DNA from: Actinernus sp. WN-2022
Lineage: Eukaryota; Cnidaria; Anthozoa; Actiniaria; Actinernidae
Direction of reading: 5' to 3'
Length of the DNA: 64,000 bases
Assembly: GCA_030867875.1 (NCBI GenBank)
Contig: JAOWCC010000019.1
Span: forward strand, 36,189,976 to 36,253,975
The notes under the pieces were generated by a model. The model had not been told where the DNA came from and ran no database searches. It saw only the letters and a list, made by a program, of their open reading frames with translations. Made by a program: the position numbers and the translations under genes. Shown here piece by piece: positions 42,972 through 52,962 of this stretch (position 1 is its first letter; each line of letters begins with the position of its first letter).

Positions 42972-45900
42972 GACAGAGCGGAAAAACGGAGCGCATGCGC
43001 ACTAGCCACTTCATTAAAAGTGAATCAAGATGGCCGCCGAGCGGGAAGGAATCGTAGCTCTTTTTCAGGGACCTCTCACAGCTCAAGAAATACCACGATT
43101 GCTTTATTACTTCACACCATGGACTGATATGCTTCAGTGACTTCTTCGAGCCCAAATAACAGATAATCCAGTTCACAGGAAGAACGCTACAATTGCTTGG
43201 TCGACTCTGTTTTCAAGGAGAGCGAGTCATTTCGGACTGTTCATATGCGACTGGAAAAACGCCAAAAATAAGAAAACTTGTGAATATATAAGGTTCATAC
43301 TTCGATAGAGAACTAAGGAGGTGATGGTTTTCAACATATAAAATACCATATTCGAGATTTTCATACCATTTTTCAAACGAAGCATTTAAAGTTACAGTAG
43401 TGACTAGACTGTCTACAGTAGTAGAAATCCTGGAACGACGATCATTACCAAAGACTGTAAGTAAATCTACAGAGCTATTATCAGGAAATTATACAATATT
43501 TCACTTGATTTGGTTATTATGGTATTACATCGGCATTTTGACGAATTAGTTGACTGATTTACCAATGTAAAGAAAACGAATTTTCATTTTGTTTTAAAAT
43601 GAAGTGCTGTATAATAGTATATACATGTAAAAAAAATTAATACGTTATAATTGTTCTGTTTTCAGAATTCCAACAATAAAACATAGTTGTAATCGAATGC
43701 CTTTGGCAAAATAGTTTTGTGTTCATTTAGTTTTGTTCATGTTAGAAGCGGTTGGCAGTAATTATGTTGCGTGGGACTTTTGTGCGGTTCTGTATAAAGG
43801 GAGGTAGGTATGGTGGTTAGTGTATGAAATCAAGAGCCTGCATGTGGACTTTGTGTTTGCTTTACATGTACACGAAACAGTATTTCTTGTTGTTTTCCCA
43901 GGAAAAAGGAAGCCTGCAATGGTATACCTTTCCCTTCCCAGCTCCCTCAGTGTTTAGTTGATGTTTTTGAATATCTGGACTAAACTTCAAAGGAGCATGT
44001 TTGCTTGTGTTAGACTGCTTGAGAAATGGAGACTCTTCAAGTACATGTACCATCTGCACTTCTCTTGATCTTCACTCTATTCTCCCCAAGCACAAGCAAA
44101 GTGAGACAAATACATGTGTAGGATAATTGAAAGAGATATAAATAGCCTCCATAGCAAACTTCATGCACATGCATGTATGAGAACAAATCTACATTTTTCA
44201 TGTACATGCACTTTGACTGTTAATTGTTAAAACCTGTTTATAATTGTAACATGGTACAACAGAGGAAGGAGTACTACAAATATTTTTAAAATGTTTTTGG
44301 TTTAATGTTTTTAACATTGAGCAGAATTCTCTACTATCTTGCTGAGTTTATATCCAACCAACTGGTGACATAACACAGAATGCAATAACTTTCCACAAAC
44401 GTTAAGCCTTAAAACAGTTGAAACTGTGTGTACATGTATGTACCGGTACATGTCACATCTCTCTTTTTTTCATTTGCCTAATGGTTACTAATACATAATA
44501 TTTGTACAGGAATCCATAAGCAATTACATATAATAAAATTCATTGTTAATTTCTTTGAAAAACTTGGTAGCTCCCTCTTTCATGAGCCTTTTTTTGAAGT
44601 TACACAGAATTAAACTACATTATTAGCATAATTAATGCAGAGCTTCATTAATTTTCAGTGTTATGTGAATATGCCTTCAGTAATAAATGTATGTTAAAAT
44701 ACAAATATAGTATGTGTAGCTGGCTATACATATATATACAGCTATTTCAGGCTAATATAAGTGCAATGTAGATGCATGCTAGTGCTGGAGCACTGGCTGT
44801 AGCCAGGTTATTTTGAAACCCCTGATAATTATAGTGACCATTTCCTGTATGTTTCCATTTTCTGTACACGTCTAGTATACTTATTTTATGAAGTGTGTGA
44901 ACATTAAGTGAAGAGTATTTCTGAAATTATGTGAAGGGCTAATCTAAGAAACATGCCAATAATAATAAGTGATCATGTTCTTAACTCAGTTGATTTTTTA
45001 AATGAAATTTTGTATGAATTATGTGAAATGATTTTAAAGGTTAACTGTGAATTGTGTCTTTGTTAAGTGCTTACAGTGTATATATTATTTATGTGAACTT
45101 ATTTCAGAGATGAATCATGTGTATACACATGTATGTTTGAATTGCTAATGCAGTACCTAATGAATCATCAAGGCAGGAATAGGGTCAGCTTTTTATTGGA
45201 TAATATTGAGGAAGGAGGGGGAAGGGTTAGGTGCCCAGTGAATGAATGAGATAGTCCAGTCTGTATAATAAGCACAATTAATTTTGGAAAGGAAAGCAAT
45301 GAGGGGGAAGTATGTTGGAATGAAGAACATGTTTCTAGTTTCCAATGATAACAATAATAACAATCAGTGTGTATTAGTAAAGAAATAATTAATTAATAAT
45401 AGTTCTATTATAATGATATTGATGCTAAGAATCTCTGCTTATGATCGTGCATGTTCATTTAAAATCAAATTTTTTAAACATAAGTTTTAAAATGCCAAGT
45501 GTGCATTCTGTATTAGGCAGATCCTTTTAAAATGGCTAGGAAGTCTGCTATAACCGAAAGCTCAGGGATGCTCTGATTGTAAACTCTTTCTGAATTTAAG
45601 GTTCAGATACAACATACATAAATATGTAATTTATAATAATATTAGTATTTCGATAGCTACTAAATATTATTTTGTCAAAAATTAAACTTTAAAAAATTAA
45701 AAACCCTTGTGATTTGAATTAACATGAACATGCAATGTACACGTGAGAAGAGATTCTTAGTATTGTTAATAAACATTAGTCAATTAGTTATTTTATGTCA
45801 TGCTTTGCACATGTATCTGATTGTTAATGTTAGTATCATGAATGAAACCTCATTAACCTCCATAGCCATCATGATTTTCCTTTCCCAAATATATTATCAC

Positions 45901-46945
45901 ACCCACATATTAAACTGAATCAACTATCACATTCTTTCAATCAACACTTACAGTGTTACCCTTCCTCATTCAAAATTTGAGTTACAACACCAACACACAC
46001 ATGATTTATTTCTAAATTTCATAAATAGTTTTTGCATATTTTAAGAGAATAACTTATTTTTAATGTTCTTGTTTTTGGTAGAGAATAAAGATGAAGAGAA
46101 GTGATGGTGCTGAAAAGCATAAATTTTTCGAGTCTTAATTCTATATAGATGTGTCCTTCCAATGCTGTTAATATATGGGACCAGATAACTATGTCATTTT
46201 TTTCTACATTAAAAATAAACAGGTTTAAAACACTTTCTCAAATAATGAGAAAGTAGATGAAAACTGTATATGTTTGTGTTCATAGTTTGCTATATTTGCC
46301 TGACTTTGCTTTTGGTTGGGAAGAATAGAGATAAAGATAAATTATGGTGTTTGAAGTCTGTATTTCTCAACAAGTAATCTGTATAACCAGGTGCTCCTTT
46401 ACTATTTCGGTCCAGATATTCCAAAACAGCAAACAAACACCGAGTGAATTGGGAATATAATCAAGTTTTACTAGTTTACAGGAAAATAAACAAGACCAGA
46501 GGTACTGCTTCTTTGCTTGATCTGCATAAATGTGTATAAAAGCATTTTTATGCAAAGCTTGGGTGAGAATTTAAAGTCCACATGCAGACTCTTGATATTC
46601 ACCTCTCTTACAAAACCACACAAAAATCCCACAACATAATTAGTGTCAACCCACTTCTAACATGAACAAAATTAAATGAACACAAAACTACTTTGCCAAA
46701 GGCATTCGATTACAACTGTTTTATTGTTGCCTTTCTGATTATGTGTTATTTGGGCTCAGAGAAGCCACTGAAGAATACCAGTCCATGGTGTGAAGTAATA
46801 AAGTAATCGTGGTATTTCTTGAGCTGTGAGAGGTCCCTGAAAAAGAGCTACAATTCACTCCCGCTCCCTGGCCATCTTGATTCACTTTAGGATTCACTTT
46901 TAATAAAGTGGCTAGTGCGCATGCGCTCCGTTTTTCCGCTCTGTC
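42972..46945. mobile_element. long-TIR fold-back element with 9-bp target duplication
   Basis: GCCTGCAAC occurs directly outside both ends (42,963-42,971 and 46,946-46,954). The ends are inverted repeats starting GACAGAGCGGAAAAACGGAG and extending, with gaps, for about 600-1,100 bp (left arm to about 44,060; right arm from about 46,330). The left arm has an extra segment of about 450 bp. The middle (44,100-46,300) is AT-rich with many TACATGTA strings and no transposase. A 9-bp duplication and very long TIRs fit MULE/Mutator-like non-autonomous elements. It lies in intron 5 of the DDE-like gene. Confidence 0.85.
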
Positions 46946-47254
46946 GCCTGCAACAGCCCTATTGTTGTTCTTTGAGAATTCAGTGACCAAAACCCTTGGC
47001 TAAATTCCCATTGGCTGAAATTATATGACATGCCGTGGCATTGTCAACACTTCTGTATAAATGAACAGTATGTTCCAACATATCTAACTTTTAATATGCT
47101 TTTTATTATGATTTGGCTTATGGCTTATTAGTACCTGTCTTGATCAAATGTTTGCTTTTTGAGACTAAAAACACTTTAAATTGTAGCCTATCATAAAGTC
47201 AGCATAAGTCCAGCAGCATTCTTTACTGTTGAGAATACAAATGTACCACATTAC

Positions 47255-47288
47255 CATCTAGACAATTGTCTAGACAATTGTCTAGATG
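47255..47288. repeat. 34-bp perfect palindrome
   Basis: The palindrome is built from CTAGACAATTGTCTAG units sharing CTAG; the full 34 bases equal their own reverse complement. Confidence 0.9.
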
Positions 47289-47490
47289 ACTGTCCGTCAT
47301 TTTGGGAAAAAGGCACTTTACTGTTTTTTGTAGTAGATTGATTAATTTGACAAGTTGTCAATGCCAAGATGGGAGGCGTTTATGCAAAGAACAATAGAGC
47401 TGTTGCAGGCCTTCTTTTCTTCTGTCACCTTTGAACACCTGGCTACGCAGGCTACAGCTGTATATTTACTACTAATAAATAGAGGTTATT

Positions 47491-47575
47491 ACTTGGCTAA
47501 GCATCTATGGCTGTATATTTTTACAAGTCGAAATGACAAGTAAAAATACACAGCCATATTAGATGCTTAGCCAGT
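47491..47575. repeat. hairpin MITE-like inverted repeat
   Basis: GGCTAAGCATCTATGGCTGT pairs with ACAGCCATATTAGATGCTTAGCC around a short loop. A related but more diverged pair lies at 41,279-41,369 (CAGCTAATACGGCTGTGTA / CACAGCCATATCAGCTG). Both lie in introns of the DDE-like gene. Confidence 0.75.
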
Positions 47576-47836
47576 TGTTTATTATTACATGTATATAAAT
47601 TCAGCCAAGAAATGACCATCCATAACTGACCAAAACCCTAGTGCAAAATGGTGATAGGAAGCCATTTGACTGTACCTATCCAAAATACAGTTTCATATTT
47701 GGTGCCGTCTTGTGCATATTTCGTGCATTCTTGGCAGAAATATATAATAATAATAATTATTATTATTATCACCACACCAAACCGTTTTTCAGAGAGCCCC
47801 TGTACATTATACACAAAGTTTTTACCATTACTACAG

Positions 47837-48045
47837 GAAGACACTGCTGTCTGTGGTGCCTTATAACAAAACAGCAAATGGCAATATCATTTGTACAAAG
47901 AAAACAAATGGCCATTGGTATGAGGTCTCTAAAAGAGATGGACGATGATCTTGCAAGGTTCAGGGATGCTGGAAGCCACATCCAGAAAGCAAAGACCTTC
48001 AACAATGTCATTGATGAGTATCTGTTTGAAATTCCCCTAACTCAG
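47837..48045 (+). pseudogene. exon 6: CxxC zinc segment
   Basis: Acceptor CTACAG at 47,836 and donor CAG|GTACAT at 48,046. GRHCCLWCLITKQQMAIS provides the CxxC, followed by helices RSLKEMDDDLARFRDAGSHI and FNNVIDEYLFEIPLTQ. Fully open frame. Confidence 0.6.
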
Positions 48046-48246
48046 GTACATGTACTTTCTAAATCTTAAATCTAACACATGCAGATTGTACACATAAATA
48101 AGTCATCATCAGCACTGGGAAATATAAATATTTAAACTACATGGACATTTAATTCTAATTGAAATAGCAACCTGCAGTTCTACTTAACAGACTATGCTTA
48201 ATCTAGTAAATATATAGAGTAATTCATGTTATCATTTTACTTATAG

Positions 48247-48576
48247 ATTGTGGTTCCTGGTCTGCACTTAAGCTTGGGCATCTTTCTCAGGTTGTTCACG
48301 ATGATGGAAGAAGAGTTCCATGCCCATGATCTACTCATTGGACTACATCTGAGCAAACAGGCTGGGGACATTGACCACACTGCATTTGGTGAATATGTTG
48401 CTGTCCTGAAAGAGGTCCAGCAGATGGAGAAAATGGCTGAGGAGGACAACAACATCTCAGCAGACTCCCTAGAGGAACAAGCACTTGCTGTAGCCATTCA
48501 GTGCGGTGAGGGTAATAAATTTGTTCAAAGTGCGAAAGATGAAATCACCAACCTGAGAAAAGCTGCTGCTGTTAAG
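48247..48576 (+). pseudogene. exon 7: GLHLSLGIFLRLF helix block
   Basis: IVVPGLHLSLGIFLRLFTMM carries the conserved PxLH-type His. A long charged coiled helix follows (HTAFGEYVAVLKEVQQMEKM, DEITNLRKAAAVK). Donor AAG|GTAGTT. Frame fully open; comparable to the insertion domain of RAG1-like transposases. Confidence 0.55.
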
Positions 48577-48726
48577 GTAGTTTTAATATGGATGACAGTA
48601 CAGTGTATGTGCATACCACTTACTGATTTGATTTATCAAAATATATTATAACAGTGTGTCATTGTCATTGTAATTACAATTTATATTTATGAATTATTTA
48701 CTAACAGTTAAGAAATAGAAAACATT

Positions 48727-48900
48727 TCCCGTGTTTCTATAGAGTTATAGAAACACGAGTGGGAGTTTGGGAGAACGAGAAATGGCAGTGGGAACACGAG
48801 CCCGAAGGGCGAGTGTTTCCACAGCTATTTCGAGTTCTTCCAAACTTCCACAAGTGTTTCTATAACTCTATAGAAACAAGGGGAAATGTTTTCTATTTCC
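48727..48900. mobile_element. hairpin MITE with GTTTCTATAGAGTTATAGAAAC core
   Basis: ACATTTCCC, GTGTTTCTATAGAGTTATAG and AGAACGAGAAAT on the left pair with ATTTCGAGTTCTTCC, CTATAACTCTATAGAAAC and GGGGAAATGT on the right. A partial relative of the core occurs at 50,388-50,415. Confidence 0.8.
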
Positions 48901-48901
48901 T

Positions 48902-50458
48902 TTATAAAATAACCCACAGAAAATAAGAACAAAAAAGAAAAATCGCGCGTTTATTATGATCATCAAAACATAAATTCTCCTAACTGTGCAGTCGTACGTC
49001 ATGAACTTATCACATGACTAAATCAGTCAGTTTTGTCAATCCGATTCAGTGAGTTTGAAAACAGTGCCCTAGCTACGAAAAACCTTTTAATTGGAGCCCA
49101 AAATTACACAGAGTGATGAAGAAAAAGAAGCTCTATAGACTAATGCTAAAACTTGATTGACAATACACGGAAGCACGTAATGTTCAACAGTTCATTTTGC
49201 CTCATGGACTTCACGGCGTGGATCAAGCGGGCGCCGGTTTTCGTACCAAACAAAGTTTGGAGGAGATCAAGACGTGTTGCAAGAAAGGAGGATATTTTGG
49301 ATTTCTCTTTAAAATCTAGAGCTACAAAGCATGGAAGTCATCACTCGGGTCATCAGTTGTTTTGTACATTGTGTCTTCCAAGGACTAGAATATATAGTTC
49401 TTCGTCGATTCGCCGTGTGTCATGCCTCATGCGGTCGCATACGGACGGCAGGTTGTTTTCATCAGACACTTCAAGCTTGATCAGATTTCCTTGCTATTCT
49501 CATCCTCTACGGCACCTGTAGAGAGTCATACTGAACCGTACATTCCTCAATTAACCAAGAGTAGTCGAAAGGGACGACGTTGGATGGAGTTTTAGCATCT
49601 GTACAAGACTCAACTTTGTCAGGTTTGTGCTCCACATTTTGATGTATTTTTGATTTCCATTTCTATTTCAACCTCTATCTAGAAATATTTAAGACAGGAT
49701 TTATTTAAGTTCTCCGGCTTAAATCTACCAAACAATAGTTTTTAATTGAGCTTAGTCAGCCAAAATAGACTGTTTTGGCGAAAATGATTGTTTAATATAA
49801 TAATAATAATAATAATCTTTATTTATATAGCGTTATTTCTACTATAAAACCAATAGCGCTTTACAATGCTACTACTACTACTAATAATAATATAAGTAAT
49901 AATGTAAGTAACTATAACAAATATGTTTAAATTATATACAAATGTTATCCTTAAAATTACAATGTTGGTCTATAAATAATTAATTAATATTTACTCAAAT
50001 AAATTACGTTTACGTAGCCGAATCAATCAAGTATTTCAGGTATCATAGTGATAATAGCGTCTAAATAAGCAAGTTTTAACTCTGCTCTTGAAAGTGTTTA
50101 GAGACTCAGTAGTCCTTATTAAGTTTCTTATTAACCGAGCGTAGTGATATCGCACAAATTGTGAACAACTCAACTTTGTCCACAGAAATGAATGTTGTAA
50201 TTCGTACTTTGTCTTTGAGATTGTTTTGAGTTCAATAAAACATCAGCTTGTTCCTAAACTAACAACACATTGTAGTTGGTTCTTCGTCGAATTGAATTTA
50301 GTGCTCAATGTTTTTAGAAAAGTGTAGGAATTATTTCGCCGAGTTTCAAATTGAGTTCAAGGCCACGATGCCGGCATAATTTGCCATGTTTCTATAGAGT
50401 TATAGAAACACGGCTTTCAACCAATCAGAGCGCGTATTTTCTGTGGGTTATTTTATAA
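48902..50458. mobile_element. 1.56-kb element with perfect 24-bp terminal inverted repeats
   Basis: The 24 bases at 48,902-48,925 (TTATAAAATAACCCACAGAA...) are the exact reverse complement of 50,435-50,458. The interior holds a microsatellite with a LINE/SINE-like 3' tail near 49,796-49,900 and an unsupported 122-codon frame (49,153-49,521). No transposase was recognised. Confidence 0.7.
49796..49905. repeat. (AAT)n microsatellite with retroposon 3' tail
   Basis: AATAATAATAATAATAATC, then TTTATTTATATAGCG and AGCGCTTTACAATG, then (CTA)n. The LINE-B 3' end at 3,380-3,450 has the same GCGCTTTACA plus AAT-repeat arrangement in inverted order, so the two tails are probably related. Confidence 0.65.
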
Positions 50459-50859
50459 TAATATTTATATGTCAAGGTAATACATATGTTTAACTCCAAC
50501 ACCAATAATATTGAGTTTTTGCAAAGTACCTGCTATAAATCATTGTTTTGAATTCCTGTGCCTTGTAATTATTGTCAGATACACTTCAATAAGATGACAT
50601 GATAATTTGAGTGGCAGTTTTCAAAACTGTTATGGTGGTTATCTGTAACAATATTGTAGCCCATCAAATATCTCATGCATGATTGTTTAAATACATCATA
50701 ATGTCTGTGGATGAAAACTTAATATCAGGGCATATTTCGATACCACAAATAGATTATTGTATTTATAATTACCATTCCCTCTTTTGTTCAGTAAAGTTCA
50801 TTATGATTAACATGTTAATTGGCTATTTTCAAATGTTTTGAATACTCTGCTATTTTTAG

Positions 50860-51019
50860 ATTGATGATGCACAAAAAAAAGAGAGTGGCTGCAAACCTTC
50901 CAAGGGCTGAGGGGCTTTGTGTAATGGAATTGGAGAAGGTTCTACAAACCATCAATGTCTCCAGGCAGGCCTACTTCAGCCGCACATTTGTGGGAAATCA
51001 TGTTCACAAGTGCTGTAAG
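50860..51019 (+). pseudogene. exon 8
   Basis: Between TTTTTAG and AAG|GTTAGA. Frame: MHKKKRVAANLPRAEGLCVM, then LEKVLQTINVSRQAYFSRTF and VGNHVHKCCK. Helical and basic; it lies between the insertion domain and the catalytic-Glu exon. An A8 run near its start offers two frames. Confidence 0.5.
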
Positions 51020-51276
51020 GTTAGAAGAGCGATAAGACCTGATAACATGTCCAACTAGAAATGATAACACCAAATGGTCAAAATATATAGTAAAACAACT
51101 ATTGTACTTAGTTCTTAATCCAGTCATATCAATATAATCATGAGGTGGATTAAAGGTTTTATCAATTCAATAGGTATTAAAAGTTAAAATTAACAGCAAA
51201 TGCATGTAATTCAATCAACTGTATTTTCCACTATAACACTTCTCATACAATTTTCTCTCTTATTTAACGCAAACAG

Positions 51277-51457
51277 GATGTCAACAGCAACAAGCTTTCT
51301 AACAGTTGTGTTAGAATAACAAAGGAAAAAGTTCCTGCCCTGACAGCAGAAGCAGAAATCATAGCCAGCAAGTTTAGTACTGTGTTTTCATTGTTTGCGG
51401 CCTGCCGCAACGACTACGACTCTGCAAGTCTTCACTGATCAACAAGTACAGATTTTG
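51277..51457 (+). pseudogene. exon 9 (frameshifted)
   Basis: After acceptor AAACAG: DVNSNKLSNSCVRITKEKVP, TAEAEIIASKFSTVFSLFAA, then a stop in a shifted frame before a GTAAGT donor (about 51,458). Confidence 0.45.
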
Positions 51458-51729
51458 CGTAAGTATACCTTATACAGGACAGGTATTATAATTATTATTA
51501 TAGTTATAAGCTTCAAAATGAACTTCTTAAAAGCAAAAGGTAAGCTAGTTGGCTAGCCAGGTTTGTATTTTGTTTCATTATGTCACTGAGGCCTTTACTT
51601 ATAGTTGTAAGACCATTTTTAATCAATCATTAATGCATATTATTTGTTAAAGAGAGGAACAAGGAATTTGAAGGAAACCCTGCATTTCAATTTTGTTTAG
51701 AAATGCACATTATGCTTTTTTCCTTTCAG

Positions 51730-52034
51730 AGAGTAACATTGATGCCCTAATGGCCTTTTATCAAGGAAATTGGCCAGAAGCAAGTGTCTTCCCGAAGTTA
51801 CATATACTAGAAGATCATACTGCCCCATTCATTCAGAGATGGAGAATAGGACTGGCATTTATGGGGGAACATGGGATAGAATCTTTACATAGCACCTTCA
51901 ACACCAGACTGGCTGAACAAAGAGGCGCAGTCAGTGCTTTACAGAGACTGGAGAGAACTGTAAAGCGCCATCTCATGGCAGTACATCCTTCCAGTCAGAA
52001 GCTTAAACCAAAGATAAAGCACAGGAAGTTGTAA
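51730..52034 (+). pseudogene. exon 10: catalytic-Glu candidate, C-terminus
   Basis: After acceptor CCTTTCAG: SNIDALMAFYQGNWPEASVF, PKLHILEDHTAPFIQRWRIG, then FMGEHGIESLHSTFNTRLAE, where H-x-x-E/G-E-x-G-x-E-S is the family's final catalytic block. It ends KIKHRKL-stop. In RAG1 the catalytic Glu also lies in a GNESGNK-type turn near the C-terminus. Confidence 0.6.
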
Positions 52035-52962
52035 TTTAATATTTTTGAGTAAACTTATCTCCTATCTTTCTTCTGATAAGTATAAGGTAGTGCATGGTCA
52101 ATTCAACTCGAATGCTCTAGTACCGCGGCCCCGAGGTCCCGTACACACAACTATAATTGTAATTATACACAATCATTTTATAAATCGCTTGTAATTTAGA
52201 CTCAAGTCATTATATTTTTCATGTCGGATTATCCATTCACTTGTAACAAGAGTGAAATAAAGAATCTGAAATTGGTAAACATGCATAAAGGCATGGAAAC
52301 CAAGGCATGGAAACCAAGGCATGAACCACAACACGTGTACATTTTATATCCCTTCAAATTATTGTATTGAATTCCTTCAAATTATCATATCGATAATTCA
52401 TTCGTGTAGCAAAATGAAAACAGTTTTACTAACCTTAACAAGCTCTTGTAGTTAATGGTTGCATATGCCAGCTGGAAGCTTCCGAAAAATGCGCAAAAGG
52501 GTTAGCTAGTCCCTTGCTGCTCTCTGTGTTGAATCGTTCTTCGTCCATATGAATGGCGGACGGCCATGTGAGTCCTAGTTTTGTGCTCCTAAATCTTTTA
52601 CTTCCAAAGAAAGTCCATTAAAAGCACACCACAGCAGTTGAAACAACAGAACTTGTAGACTTCGAGTAATACATTCGATTATCTCGGAAAAATCAAGGAA
52701 AAGTGCTTTCCTCCATCGAAAATCGAGTTTGAATTATTCTTTAACAGCCGCCTGAATTTGAAGCTCCATCTTCAGGCTAATATTAGCATTGGATGCTCGT
52801 GTTTGATATTCAATAATTCCTTCTTAACTTCACATAAGAACTCTTTTTATCTTAATTTCAAGTGGTTCAACACGATCTACACTAATCAGGCATTATGCTC
52901 AGCCCAAAACGAAACCGCCACTATTCGATCTCCTCCATAGTTTTTCTTCCCGATCGAGGCTC
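52035..52962. other. 3' flanks of two facing genes, no gene seen
   Basis: Contains a GTGAAATAAAGAATCTGAAATT string near 52,250, similar to one near 57,393 (a LINE-like 3' end), and a small tandem repeat AAGGCATGGAAACC near 52,288-52,322. No coding region supported. Confidence 0.45.

Larger units (their letters stand above)
40169..52034 (+). pseudogene. multi-exon RAG1/Transib/CMC-like DDE transposase gene (whole span)
   Basis: Ten plus-strand exon blocks can be strung together by splice sites: 40,169-40,537; 40,836-41,121; 41,594-41,801; 42,300-42,517; 42,727-42,803; 47,837-48,045; 48,247-48,576; 50,860-51,019; 51,277-51,457; 51,730-52,034. In order they give an N-terminal Cys/His zinc region, a catalytic-Asp candidate in KIGGDKGG, a second in FMFGDLEFL, a CxxC in GRHCCLWCLI, and a catalytic-Glu candidate in MGEHGIESLHSTFN. 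This arrangement (D, D, inserted CxxC zinc, C-terminal E) is the one described for Transib/RAG1 and CMC transposases. Frameshifts in exons 1, 4 and 9 make it a decaying copy. Family placement is inference. Confidence 0.5.

Noticed and set aside
47638..47877. Frames across an ATA/TAT microsatellite near 47,750
   Set aside because: Open only through the microsatellite; the real exon begins at 47,837.
49153..49521. 122-codon open frame
   Set aside because: Lies inside a TIR-bounded noncoding element; composition is Ser/Arg-rich with no motif.
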